Source: Clostridiales bacterium
Lineage (GTDB): Bacteria > Bacillota > Clostridia > Lachnospirales > WQUN01
Assembly (NCBI GenBank): GCA_031269465.1
Contig: JAISZB010000093.1
Coordinates: 1 to 43,095, forward strand
Length of the DNA: 43,095 nt
Reading direction: 5' to 3'
The position numbers and the translations under genes were made by a program. Of the stretch, positions 8,635 through 17,077 are shown in pieces. The notes below the pieces were generated by a model, which was not told where the DNA came from, made no database searches, and saw nothing but the letters and a program-made list of their open reading frames with translations. Numbering within the stretch: the stretch's first letter is position 1; each line of letters starts with the position of its first letter.

Positions 8635-9792
8635 ATGAAGTTTTCGTCCCTTTCAGAATCATTTCCATCAAACATCCTTCAAATCCTTGAAGCCAGGCGC
8701 TTTGAGCTTATGAGGGAAGGGCGCGAGGCAATAAACCTTTCGGCTGGAACGCCGGATCTCCCGCCAGCGAAGCATGTTATGGACGCTCTAATAGAAGCGG
8801 CGGCTGATCCCGAGAATTACAAGTACGCCTTGATAGACACTCCCGAGCTTATAGAGGCTGTCTCGCAGTGGTACGAAAGACGCTATGGCGTAAGAATCGA
8901 AAAAGGGGAGTGCGCCTCCGTTTACGGCACCCAGGAAGGAATGGCCCATATATTCCACCTTCTATGCGACCCTGGAGATTTAGTCATTGTAGGGACTCCG
9001 GGATACCCAATATTCTCTTTCGGGCCCCTCTTCGCCAAAGCCAAGCTCTATAAGTCGCCCTTAAAGCCGGAAAACGGCTTCCTTTTCGATTTCGAAAGCA
9101 TAGACTCAGCCGCAGCTGATAAAGCCAAGGTCATTATAGCATCCTATCCGTCCAATCCCTTGGCTGCCGTCGCAAATGACGACTTTTACCTTCGCCTCAT
9201 AGCCTTCGCCAAGAAGCGCGGGCTTATCGTCATACATGACAACGCATACTCCGAGTTCGTGCATTCAGGCAATCCCGGAGGAAGCTTCCTCCAATACCCG
9301 GGCGCCAAGGAGGTGGGCATAGAATTCAACTCCCTCTCAAAATCGCATAACCTGACGGGGCTCAGAATATCATTCGCGCTGGGAAATCGTCAGATTATAT
9401 CGGAGTTTTCCAAGTTGAGAAGCCAAATAGACTATGGCATCTCCTTGATAGACCAAAAAGCGGCCGTCGCCGCTTTGACCGGACCTCAGGACGCGGTCGA
9501 GGAAAACAGGCGGGCGTACCGCCTCCGGCGTGATGTTTTCTGCAAGGCTCTCCAATCCTTCGGCTGGGATGTGCCGTTCACGCCAGCCACCATGTTTACG
9601 TGGTTTCCTCTTCCTCATGGCGGAGACAGCCTGCAATTTTGCATGGACATGCTGGAAAGAACCGGAGTCATCTCCGTACCCGGCTCCAGTTTCGGAGAAG
9701 GCGGTGAAGGGTGGGTTCGCTTTGCGCTGGTGCAGCCTCCCGAAGTTCTGGCGGCTGTCGCCGCCAGATTCAAGGAGCGCGGCGTTATTTAA
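8635..9792 (+). CDS. Class I/II PLP-dependent aminotransferase
   Basis: 385 residues. This is a fold-type I aminotransferase: substrate-side NLSAGTPDLPP, the YGTQEGM cofactor loop, the aromatic GTPGYPIF segment, YPSNP with the PLP-contacting Asn, HDNAYSEF with Asp/Tyr, and the Schiff-base Lys236 in NSLSKSHNLTGLR followed by the phosphate-binding Arg. The layout is close to the LL-diaminopimelate aminotransferase/alanine aminotransferase group, but substrate cannot be fixed. The frame extends 27 codons upstream to a TTG. ATG 8635 fits the family N-terminus (KFSSLSESFPSNILQILEARR), although its ribosome site is weak, while an AGGAG lies at 8562, too far for it. No operon partner. Confidence 0.9.
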   Translation: MKFSSLSESFPSNILQILEARRFELMREGREAINLSAGTPDLPPAKHVMDALIEAAADPENYKYALIDTPELIEAVSQWYERRYGVRIEKGECASVYGTQEGMAHIFHLLCDPGDLVIVGTPGYPIFSFGPLFAKAKLYKSPLKPENGFLFDFESIDSAAADKAKVIIASYPSNPLAAVANDDFYLRLIAFAKKRGLIVIHDNAYSEFVHSGNPGGSFLQYPGAKEVGIEFNSLSKSHNLTGLRISFALGNRQIISEFSKLRSQIDYGISLIDQKAAVAALTGPQDAVEENRRAYRLRRDVFCKALQSFGWDVPFTPATMFTWFPLPHGGDSLQFCMDMLERTGVISVPGSSFGEGGEGWVRFALVQPPEVLAAVAARFKERGVI

Positions 9793-9832
9793 GCTATGGC
9801 GACGCCGATCTTAACGCTTTAATATACTGATT

Positions 9833-9960
9833 TGCGCTGAGCCCCTATTTGAAGATAGAAGCGTTTGACTGCAAATCGGCATATCCTCCTTCAAGGCGCG
9901 AATGCCTTTATCAATTGCACTCGCTGTACATTCAAGCCGGAATAGGAGATATCATATGCG
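9833..9960. repeat. Decayed copy of the dispersed palindromic repeat
   Basis: It begins TATACTGATTTGC and contains CACTCGCTGTACATTCAAGCCGGAATAGG, matching the right half of better copies at about 70 percent by eye. It sits between the convergent aminotransferase and catalase genes. Confidence 0.5.
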
Positions 9961-10026
9961 CATCATCACAGGCGGAAAAAACCGCGACAGGCTTGCGCCC
10001 GCCGCGGTATTTCGAATCGGCTGCTC

Positions 10027-11589
10027 CTACTTTCTAGACATTTCCTTATTCTTTGGATTGTATTCCATCCTTAAGGATTCGGCTGAGGTAGCTTTCATCA
10101 AATCATCATGGCTGAGCTTGGAAAGCTCCATAACAGCCTCCTTGTCAAGGCCCAGGGCCTCAGCTAGGCGCTCGCCGTACTCTTTGTCCGCCAAATAGCA
10201 ATGCGCCGCGTGGCGCAGCCTGACATTGCGCGTTACATCCTTCATGTTTCTGGCTGTGTTTTCAATCAGTACGCGTCTCTTATCCTCCGTCATCAGCCTG
10301 TATAGATCTCCTGGCTGATAGAAGCAGTCGTCTGTCTGATCCTTTTTCGGCTCAAAGGCTCTCATAAGGCCTTCAACTTCAAGAGGAGGCTCCGCATAGC
10401 AGTTTTGCTCCGCCCATTCGCCAAAGCTATTTGGCTGGTAGCTTGTGGTCGCACCGTAATTTCCATCTACTCGCATTTGTCCATCCCTGTGGTAGGCGTG
10501 GTATTCGACATGCGGAGCGTTTACGGGTATCTGGTGATGGTTGACGCCCAAGCGGTAGCGTTGCGCGTCGCCATAGGAAAAGATTCTAGACTGAAGCAGC
10601 TTGTCTGGAGACAAGCCTATCCCCGGCACGATGTTTGCCGGCGTAAACGCCGCTTGCTCAACCTGCGCGAAGTAATTGTCCGGGTTGCGGTTGAGTTCAA
10701 AGAACCCGACTTCCTGCAGCGGGAAATCCTTGTGCTTCCAAACCTTTGTTACGTCGAAGGGATTCTCTTTGTGGTTTAGAGCTTGCTCTTCCGTCATCGT
10801 CTGAATGAACATGGTCCATTTCGGGAAGTCGCCTCTATCTATCGCCTCGCATAGATCCTTGGTGTTGCTGTCTCGATCCATCCCTATGAGCTTTTCAGCT
10901 TCCTGGTCGGTTGTGCACTTGATTCCCTGCTGGGTTGTGAAGTGGAATTTCACCCAAGTCCGCTCGCCGTTTGCGTTTATCATGGAGTAGGCATGCTCTC
11001 CGAAGCCGTGCATATGGCGGAAAGAGTATGGGATGCCGCGATCTGACATGGTAATGGTGACCTGATGAAGAGCCTCGGGCAGCGATGACCAAAAATCCCA
11101 CTGGTTCTGAGGGGATCTTAGATTGGTCTTTGGATCGCGCTTTATGGCGTGATTGAGATCAGGAAACCTCAGCCCGTCTCTAAGGAAAAAAACCGGAGTG
11201 TTGTTGCCCACCAAGTCCCAGTTTCCCTCATCTGTATAAAACTTAAGCGCAAAGCCCCGGATATCTCGCTCAGCATCAGCAGCTCCGCGCTCTCCCGCAA
11301 CAGTTGAGAACCTGGCAAACATTTCCGTCTTCTTGCCTATTTTGGAGAAGATTTTCGCTTTTGTGAATTTTGTGATGTCATGAGTCACTGTGAAAGTTCC
11401 GAATGCCCCGGCGCCTTTGGCATGCATGCGCCTCTCTGGAATGACCTCGCGATCAAAGTGGGCGATCTTCTCCATAAACCAGGGATTTTGCAAAGTCATA
11501 GGGCCTCTTTCGCCTATTGTCACAGAGTTGGTATTGTCGGCCACAGGCGCTCCGGCGGCTGTGGTTAGTTTTTTGCTTTTTTCTTCCAC
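10027..11589 (-). CDS. katA: Monofunctional heme catalase
   Basis: 520 residues; disproportionates hydrogen peroxide to water and oxygen. Seen in order: distal His56 in [14 protein letters not shown], the [27 protein letters not shown] signature, distal Asn129 in [11 protein letters not shown], and the proximal heme-ligand Tyr339 in [15 protein letters not shown]. Start taken at GTG 11589 because AAGGAG lies 9 bases before it. The frame runs 43 codons further up without a ribosome site, and that part does not look like catalase. A TATAAT hexamer lies about 90 bases upstream on the same strand (about 11680). Length fits the small-subunit catalases. In an apparently anaerobic host it serves peroxide defence, often under PerR, but I see no clear PerR box. 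Confidence 0.95.
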   Translation of the reverse strand: MEEKSKKLTTAAGAPVADNTNSVTIGERGPMTLQNPWFMEKIAHFDREVIPERRMHAKGAGAFGTFTVTHDITKFTKAKIFSKIGKKTEMFARFSTVAGERGAADAERDIRGFALKFYTDEGNWDLVGNNTPVFFLRDGLRFPDLNHAIKRDPKTNLRSPQNQWDFWSSLPEALHQVTITMSDRGIPYSFRHMHGFGEHAYSMINANGERTWVKFHFTTQQGIKCTTDQEAEKLIGMDRDSNTKDLCEAIDRGDFPKWTMFIQTMTEEQALNHKENPFDVTKVWKHKDFPLQEVGFFELNRNPDNYFAQVEQAAFTPANIVPGIGLSPDKLLQSRIFSYGDAQRYRLGVNHHQIPVNAPHVEYHAYHRDGQMRVDGNYGATTSYQPNSFGEWAEQNCYAEPPLEVEGLMRAFEPKKDQTDDCFYQPGDLYRLMTEDKRRVLIENTARNMKDVTRNVRLRHAAHCYLADKEYGERLAEALGLDKEAVMELSKLSHDDLMKATSAESLRMEYNPKNKEMSRK

Positions 11590-11727
11590 TTGCGCACTCT
11601 CCTTATAAATATCTTCTAACCAGAGATCGCGGCGCAGTTTCGCGTCGCGGCAGCTCTTGGCATGAACTATATAAATTATACCCAAGGCATTTTTTCCTAT
11701 ACTTATACTGCCGCGCATAGAAAAGTT

Positions 11728-11813
11728 CCAATTTTTAAGCTTGATTGAACAGCGAGCGAAATTGATATCGGCATTTCGCGCTGCTCAAGAATAATCAAGC
11801 GCCAAATTGCGGC
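11728..11813. repeat. Palindromic repeat, core-only copy
   Basis: The left arm CCAATTTTTAAGCTTGATTGAACAGCGAGCG and right arm CGCTGCTCAAGAATAATCAAGCGCCAAATTG flank a GATATCGGCATTTCGC centre. The outer terminal repeats are missing. It lies upstream of katA, immediately before a full copy. Confidence 0.65.
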
Positions 11814-11845
11814 TTTGGCTGCCCTTGGCATAATGGAGCTCCATT

Positions 11846-11978
11846 TATACCGATTTTCATCAAGTGTTTTCCTTTTTAGAGCTTTGTTATCCATTGAGTG
11901 GTGTGAAATGCCGATTATGCATTTCGCGCTCGCTGTATAATCAACAAAGAAAGGCAGTTTTCTATGAAAATCAGTATA
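11846..11978. repeat. Palindromic repeat, full-length copy (133 bp)
   Basis: Terminal inverted repeats TATACCGATTTTCAT (left) and ATGAAAATCAGTATA (right) agree at 14 of 15 positions. Inside are the sequences around TCCATTGAGTGGTGTGAAATG and CATTTCGCGCTCGCTGTATAATCAA shared with the other full copies. TA is present at both outer ends, compatible with a TA target duplication. It lies in the divergent gap between katA and the DUF5721 gene. Confidence 0.9.
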
Positions 11979-12082
11979 TTAAAGAACTTTGACAGTGATC
12001 TATAGCTGAAAATATATGCTGATACGCATTGATACTCTAGAGCGTTTAACTGCAAATCGGCTTAAGTTGCAAGGAGGCAAGC

Positions 12083-12562
12083 ATGCTCGTTTTTGAAATA
12101 AAAGGGGAAGCGGTTAAAAGCGTGATGAACCAGCTTTTAAAAGGCGTTGCGTTTGACGGGTTTCTCGTTCGCGGAATAGAAATATGCACTATAACAAAAT
12201 TCGAAATCTCAGGCATACTGGACAAGTCTTTTCTCAGTGGAAACCAATCAGATCTATCAGGCAGGAACTTCTGCCTCTGGAGCGAATTAAAGCCTTACGC
12301 CTTCGGATTAATCAAGGGCAGCAAAAAGCCTAAATCCATAAAGATAGTATTCTCGCTTCCTGATAGTCAAGCCCAGGCGATTCATGAAAACGCAGCCGCC
12401 ATGTTCCTGAACCTCTCATTCGAAGAAGAGAAGCTGATCCTCTCCGCCGCAGCCAGCCAGAAAAATTTCTCTCTAGATAAAACTATGCTTCTTATGTGGG
12501 AAGGTCGCGTCAGAGACTTTTTCAAAGACAATGGATGGCCTGTTAGCACTCTTTCTCAATGA
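12083..12562 (+). CDS. DUF5721-family protein
   Basis: 159 residues, cytoplasmic, no membrane segments. The N-terminal region (VKSVMNQLLKGVAFDGFLVRGIEICTITKFEISG), the WSELKPYAFGLIKG segment and the KIVFSLPD strand match a family of about 160-residue proteins seen in Clostridia and annotated only as DUF5721. No catalytic motif is evident and the function is unknown. AAGGAGG stands 7 bases before ATG 12083. Its stop codon lies inside the CIRCE operator that controls the downstream htpG. Confidence 0.75.
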   Translation: MLVFEIKGEAVKSVMNQLLKGVAFDGFLVRGIEICTITKFEISGILDKSFLSGNQSDLSGRNFCLWSELKPYAFGLIKGSKKPKSIKIVFSLPDSQAQAIHENAAAMFLNLSFEEEKLILSAAASQKNFSLDKTMLLMWEGRVRDFFKDNGWPVSTLSQ

Positions 12563-12569
12563 GTGCTAA
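12543..12569 (+). promoter_or_regulatory. CIRCE operator (HrcA-binding site)
   Basis: A perfect TTAGCACTC-N9-GAGTGCTAA inverted repeat, the consensus site of the heat-shock repressor HrcA. It overlaps the last codons and stop of the DUF5721 gene and lies 7 bases upstream of a TTGACA -35 box. The next gene is htpG, which is therefore predicted to be derepressed by heat or protein-misfolding stress. Confidence 0.97.
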
Positions 12570-12576
12570 TTTTTCC

Positions 12577-12605
12577 TTGACATTTGCCCCGGAACTATTT
12601 ATCCT
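12577..12605 (+). promoter_or_regulatory. Sigma-A promoter for htpG
   Basis: TTGACA (12577-12582), a 17-base spacer and TATCCT (12600-12605). Transcription would start near 12612, giving a leader of about 208 bases before the htpG ATG. That leader has no supported open frame; a frame starting at 12584 only overlaps htpG out of phase. Confidence 0.75.
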
Positions 12606-12819
12606 TATATATAGAGGCTAGGCGTTTCCAAAAAATGCTGTGCACTGCCCTTGGAAACGGCCATCAGCCTATTGCCGCGGCCAAGAGGAAAAAGATGCGC
12701 CCTTCGCAGCTAAATGAGGCGGGCGTAAAGCCGATGGGCTTTCAGGCCCAAAGCGCTATCAAATCATCCCTAAGCCGTCAATACTTCATAAGCACAGTTG
12801 ACAAGGAGGAAGAGAAAGA

Positions 12820-14757
12820 ATGCAAGAAAAAGGCAACCTATCAATTAACAGCGAGAATATTCTGCCAATCATCAAGAAATGGCTATATTCAGACGCAGAC
12901 ATCTTTGTCCGCGAAATGATATCAAATGCTGCAGACGCAATTACGAAAATGAAAAAACTTTCTGAACTGGGGGAAGCTCCCCAAGTTCCAAAGGACGAAG
13001 AGTACTCAATTCATGTAACTGTAAGCAAAGACCTTAGGATTATCCAGTTCGAAGACAACGGCATAGGAATGACCGCGGAGGAAATCAAGCAGTACATCAC
13101 TCAGATCGCTTTTTCCGGAGCGAATGAATTCCTGAGCAAGTATAAGGACAAATTGGACAAAGACAACGAAATCATAGGACATTTCGGCCTGGGCTTCTAC
13201 TCGGCGTTCATGGTTGCGGATAAAGTCCAGATTGATTCATTGTCATATATAGAAAACTCCGAACCCGCCCGCTGGATCTGCGAGGGAGGGATCGAATACG
13301 AGCTGACGGAGAGCGATCGCGCTCAAAGAGGCACTCTCATCACCCTCTACATCGGCGAAGACGGACAAGACTTCTTGGATCACTACAAGCTTAAAAGCGT
13401 CCTGACCAAATACTGCAGCTTCATCCCAGTCGAAATATATCTTGAGTCGTCGGAGCTTAAAGGCGATGATGATATTGATCTAGATGAACATGAACACGAT
13501 CATGATCACCATGATCACGACCACCATCACGGCAAAAAGGATCCGGAGAAACCCAAGCCCGTCAATGACATCCATCCGCTGTGGCTCAAGCCTGCCGGCG
13601 AGTGCTCCGACGAGGAGTACAAGAGCTTCTACCACAAGGTATTCACGGATTTCTCCGACCCGCTGTTCTGGATCCATCTCAACATGGATTATCCGTTCCG
13701 CTTGAAGGGAATCCTCTTCTTCCCGAAGCTGAAGCATGATCTGGAGTACAATGAGGGTCAGGTAAAGCTGTACAACAACCAGGTATTCATTGCGGATAAC
13801 ATAAAGGAAGTCATTCCTGAGTTCCTGCTTCTGCTCAAGGGAGTCATTGACTGCCCGGATTTGCCGCTGAACGTCTCCAGGAGCTTTTTGCAAAATGACG
13901 GCTACGTAAATAAAATGTCCGGCTACATTTCAAAGAAGGTAGCTGACAAGCTCAACTCCCTCTATAAGAAGGAACGGGAGAGCTACAACAAATACTGGGA
14001 CGACATAGCCCCATTCATCAAATACGGCGCAATAAAAGATAAGGATTTCTACGACAAAGTCAAAACATCCATTCTATACAAAACTACTACAGGAGATTAT
14101 TTGACTTTGTCTGAGTTTGTCGAGAGAAACAAAGACAAATCCGACAAGACTGTCTTTTACGTGACGAATGAGCAGCAACAGGCTCAGTATGTCAAGATGT
14201 TCAAAGATCAAGGCATGGAGGCCGTCATACTTGCCACTAACCTAGACGGCCCATACATCTCCTATATTGAAGGCTATGAACTGGACTACCGCTTCAACCG
14301 CATCGATTCAGACCTTTCCAAGGCTCTCAAGTCCGAAGGGGAAGACAGCAAGAAGGATAAGGACAGCCAAGACGGACTTCAGGAACTGTTCCGCAAGGTT
14401 CTCGACAATAAAAAGCTCAAGGTCCAGACTGAAAATCTGAAATCCAGCAGCGTCTCAGCTGTCATCCTGCTTTCAGAGCAATCCAGGAGGATGCGTGAGA
14501 TGAGCAGAATGTTCAGCGGCATGGGCGGCGATTCAGATGCATTTGAAGAAGATGTGACCCTTGTTCTAAACACGGCGAACTCCTTGGTTCAAACGCTTGT
14601 CAACTTGAAAGACGACCAGAGCCGCGCCGAAGACGTGGAACTCATCTGCAAGCAGCTCTATGATCTCGCCATGATGAGCCACAAGCCTCTTCCAGTTGAG
14701 CAAATGACGCAGTTCATAGAGCGCAGCAACAAAATCCTCGAAAGAATAGCGGGATAA
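12820..14757 (+). CDS. htpG: Chaperone HtpG (bacterial Hsp90)
   Basis: 645 residues. The N-terminal ATPase has EMISNAADAITKM, DNGIGM, the lid region and GHFGLGFYSAFMVADKV. The middle domain contains the catalytic Arg region LPLNVSRSFLQND. The C-terminal dimerisation domain is complete. AAGGAGG lies 9 bases before the ATG. Between the N and middle domains the linker (residues about 214-252) carries nine His within residues 224-237, alternating with Asp/Glu, then a Lys/Pro-rich stretch. I do not know this from ordinary HtpG. The CIRCE site upstream suggests HrcA control, unlike B. subtilis, where htpG belongs to another heat-shock class. Confidence 0.97.
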   Translation: MQEKGNLSINSENILPIIKKWLYSDADIFVREMISNAADAITKMKKLSELGEAPQVPKDEEYSIHVTVSKDLRIIQFEDNGIGMTAEEIKQYITQIAFSGANEFLSKYKDKLDKDNEIIGHFGLGFYSAFMVADKVQIDSLSYIENSEPARWICEGGIEYELTESDRAQRGTLITLYIGEDGQDFLDHYKLKSVLTKYCSFIPVEIYLESSELKGDDDIDLDEHEHDHDHHDHDHHHGKKDPEKPKPVNDIHPLWLKPAGECSDEEYKSFYHKVFTDFSDPLFWIHLNMDYPFRLKGILFFPKLKHDLEYNEGQVKLYNNQVFIADNIKEVIPEFLLLLKGVIDCPDLPLNVSRSFLQNDGYVNKMSGYISKKVADKLNSLYKKERESYNKYWDDIAPFIKYGAIKDKDFYDKVKTSILYKTTTGDYLTLSEFVERNKDKSDKTVFYVTNEQQQAQYVKMFKDQGMEAVILATNLDGPYISYIEGYELDYRFNRIDSDLSKALKSEGEDSKKDKDSQDGLQELFRKVLDNKKLKVQTENLKSSSVSAVILLSEQSRRMREMSRMFSGMGGDSDAFEEDVTLVLNTANSLVQTLVNLKDDQSRAEDVELICKQLYDLAMMSHKPLPVEQMTQFIERSNKILERIAG

Positions 14758-14887
14758 ACGCTTTTCGCCTCCTAATGCAAGGAGACGCCAAGTCTTGCCA
14801 TCCTTTAAGAGCTTGGCCGCAATAAGGCTAAATGCCTAAATAAAGGATTTTTATGCCAAGAATCTGAAGCATTTATTGATTTCTCGT

Positions 14888-14939
14888 AAACAGCTAGAGC
14901 AGGCGGATACCTAGCGGAGTCCGCCTGCTCTAGCTGTTT
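14888..14939 (+). terminator. Long perfect hairpin, terminator of htpG
   Basis: A perfect 20-bp stem (14888-14907 with 14920-14939) with a 12-base loop, ending in UUUU. It lies 130 bases beyond the htpG stop. Confidence 0.8.
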
Positions 14940-14969
14940 TCATTCCAATACAGAACGCTCCGTTCGCTA

Positions 14970-15545
14970 TTATTGAGCATCTTCTTGCGCGTCTCGTTTT
15001 TTCTTCGCGCGCTCGATTATCCCGCTGATATTGCCGCCTTTCAGAGCGTTTGGGCAGTCCTGCTCATCAATATCCCCTTGGAGAGCTTTTGGCTCTCGGT
15101 GTTCTCGTTGTACTGCCGTTCGCGGTTTTCGCCCGCGAACGCAACGTTTAAAAGTTCTGAGGTAGTTTCAGGCAAAGCGGCGTCCCCATAGAGCTTCTTT
15201 ATTGACGCTTTAATCGCGGAGCGAGCAATCGGCTCATTGCGCCGCTGATGTTCATGCAGAATTCCCGGCGTATCTGAAAGGCCGTTTTTGTACTGCTTGC
15301 CACTCATAATTTCATCACACGAGAACTCCCCCGGCAAGCTGTCAGCACATGCAGGATTTTTCAGAATGCGGCCGATGCCTCGCATAGCTTGCCGGAGTAT
15401 GACTCTGTATGCTTAAAGTTGCGTGAACCAACCGTTCGGCAGTCCATGCCTGTCGCCGGCATGGTTGATAGCGCCTTTCATGATCAGGCCGCAAAATCTG
15501 CTTTCCTGCGCATCAACTAGAAAAAACGCGCCAAGGCTGATCTTT
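14970..15545 (-). pseudogene. Decayed DUF6036-type (AbiEii-like) nucleotidyltransferase
   Basis: Pieces of one protein are recognisable on the minus strand in successive frames. MKGAINHAGDRHGLPNGWF is followed after a frame change by FKHTESYSGKL. A later piece reads MSGKQYKNGLSDTPGILHEHQ, then IKASIKKLYGDAALPE. After a second frame change (one base short in a GGGG run near 15074) the sequence ends GIIERAKKKRDAQEDAQ and a stop at 14970. Order and motifs match DUF6036-family nucleotidyltransferases (the KYKNDLSDIVGIL-HEHQ type), related to AbiEii toxins. The N-terminal catalytic part is lost or unrecognisable. At least two frameshifts and an in-frame stop are needed, so I call it a pseudogene. 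Confidence 0.7.
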
Positions 15546-15648
15546 AAAAATAGATGGATAGAGCAGAGATTTGCAATGGTTGCCATTCTCATCCAATTTA
15601 TGAAATGAAAATGCAGCAAAAAAATATGCTTAAAAAATAAAGGAATCC

Positions 15649-15677
15649 TTGACTTTTTGCGTATGTAATGTTAGAAT
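15649..15677 (+). promoter_or_regulatory. Sigma-A promoter of the str operon
   Basis: TTGACT (15649-15654), a 17-base spacer and TAGAAT (15672-15677). The predicted start near 15684 gives a leader of about 290 bases before rpsL. Confidence 0.85.
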
Positions 15678-15693
15678 CATTAACATTGCCGAA

Positions 15694-15723
15694 CTGCGGG
15701 GCCTTTGCCCGCAGGGCTTTTTT
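15694..15723 (+). terminator. Early terminator-like hairpin in the str leader
   Basis: The stem CTGCGGG/CCCGCAG (15694-15700, 15708-15714) with a 7-base loop is followed by GGC and six U. It begins only about 10 bases after the predicted transcription start. It could act as an attenuator of the ribosomal operon; no competing antiterminator pairing is obvious. Confidence 0.6.
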
Positions 15724-15971
15724 GAGTCCAGATTTTCAAGCGCTCAAAACCCTTATTTTTTTGGGATTCCTCCAAAAAAGAGCTTTCTGTTGCAACATGC
15801 GCTATGTGTGAAATTTACTATTTTTGGCAATAATCATGCGTATGGGGAATGAGAAATCGGCTGAAATGAAAGTCTCGAAGCCATGCGAGGCCATTGCGGC
15901 AGCTTGGCATATTGGCAGATATTCCGGAGCGCAGGTGAAAACCCGGCTCCAAATCCAAGGAGGTGTAAAGA

Positions 15972-16385
15972 ATGCCAACATTCAACCAGCTAGTTAGAAT
16001 CGAAAGGAAATCCGTACGCAAGAAATCCACTGCGCCGGCATTGCTTAAAGGATTCAACTCCAAAAAAGGGCGCCAAACGGATCTCTCCAGCCCGCAAAAG
16101 CGCGGCGTATGCACATCCGTCAAGACTGCAACTCCGAAGAAGCCAAACTCCGCTTTGCGCAAAATCGCCAGGGTCAGACTCTCCAACCAGATGGAAGTAA
16201 CCTGCTACATCCCGGGCGTAGGCCACAACCTTCAAGAGCATAGCGTAGTTCTCATCAGGGGCGGCAGGGTCAAGGACGTGCCAGGCGTACGCTACCACAT
16301 CATAAGAGGAACCCTTGACACGGCGGGAGTGGCCAAGCGAAATCAGGCCCGCTCCAAGTACGGCGTAAAACGCGGCAAGAAATAG
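15972..16385 (+). CDS. rpsL: 30S ribosomal protein S12
   Basis: 137 residues, full length. The protein lies at the decoding centre. [13 protein letters not shown] opens it; [19 protein letters not shown] and [17 protein letters not shown] hold the two loops where streptomycin-resistance mutations occur. The wild-type lysine is present in both. AAGGAGGTG precedes the ATG. It is the first gene of the str operon. Upstream there is no rpoC or L7Ae-like gene, which often precede rpsL in Firmicutes, but the decayed minus-strand gene. Confidence 0.98.
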   Translation: MPTFNQLVRIERKSVRKKSTAPALLKGFNSKKGRQTDLSSPQKRGVCTSVKTATPKKPNSALRKIARVRLSNQMEVTCYIPGVGHNLQEHSVVLIRGGRVKDVPGVRYHIIRGTLDTAGVAKRNQARSKYGVKRGKK

Positions 16386-16531
16386 GGCATTAGCACCAGG
16401 CTCGCCTCCTGTACACTTGCGAAAATATCTGCCAAGGATATAGAGTACAGGCGCGTTTGCGTCGCCAAAGACGCGAGTACCTATGATAGAATTTGCGGCC
16501 AGCCGCAACTATGATTAAGGAGGGAAGAATC

Positions 16532-17002
16532 GTGCCAAGGAAAGGTCATGTTCCAAAAAGAGATGTATTGCCGGATCCTTTGTATAAAAGCAAAGTTGTG
16601 ACTAAGCTGATCAACGCCATAATGCTTGACGGCAAAAAGGGCGTCGCTCAGAAGATTGTATATGGCGCGTTTAAGCAAGTAGAGGCGAAGAAGGGCAATC
16701 CTGCGATGGAATGCTTCGAAGAAGCGCTGGGCAACATAATGCCGATGCTTGAGGTTAAAGCGCGCCGCGTAGGCGGCTCGACCTACCAGGTTCCGATAGA
16801 TGTCCTGCCGGACAGGAGGCAGGCCCTCGGCCTGCGCTGGCTGGTGAGCTACGCCAGGCGGCGTTCGGAGAAGACAATGATTGACAGGCTGGCAAACGAG
16901 ATCATGGATGCGCTTGCCAGTTCAGGAGGAGCCGTCAAGAAAAAAGAGGAGACGCATAAGATGGCGGACGCGAACAAGGCGTTCTCCCACTACAAAGTAT
17001 AG
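16532..17002 (+). CDS. rpsG: 30S ribosomal protein S7
   Basis: 156 residues, the standard length, starting at GTG 16532 with AAGGAGGG 6-7 bases upstream. The frame is open 13 codons further up, but the family begins with [17 protein letters not shown], as here. The protein binds the 3' domain of 16S rRNA and nucleates assembly of the small-subunit head. The conserved [12 protein letters not shown] and [13 protein letters not shown] are present. Second gene of the str operon. Confidence 0.98.
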   Translation: MPRKGHVPKRDVLPDPLYKSKVVTKLINAIMLDGKKGVAQKIVYGAFKQVEAKKGNPAMECFEEALGNIMPMLEVKARRVGGSTYQVPIDVLPDRRQALGLRWLVSYARRRSEKTMIDRLANEIMDALASSGGAVKKKEETHKMADANKAFSHYKV

Positions 17003-17039
17003 CCGAAGCCGAGCTTCGGGCCTGAGGCCGGGTTTCGGC
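17002..17039 (+). other. Intercistronic hairpin between rpsG and fusA
   Basis: The stem GCCGAAGCC (17002-17010) with GGTTTCGGC (17031-17039) has one G-U pair and starts on the last base of the rpsG stop codon. There is no U-run, so it is more likely an mRNA-processing or stability structure than a terminator. Confidence 0.55.
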
Positions 17040-17077
17040 CGAAGACTTTAGCTTTAGAATTGAAATGAGGAGTGCTT

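Noticed and set aside
12584-12919. 111-codon frame in the htpG leader
   Set aside because: Overlaps the htpG start out of frame, begins in the promoter spacer, no ribosome site.
13480-13893. 137-codon minus-strand frame inside htpG
   Set aside because: Antisense shadow of the htpG linker and middle-domain codons.
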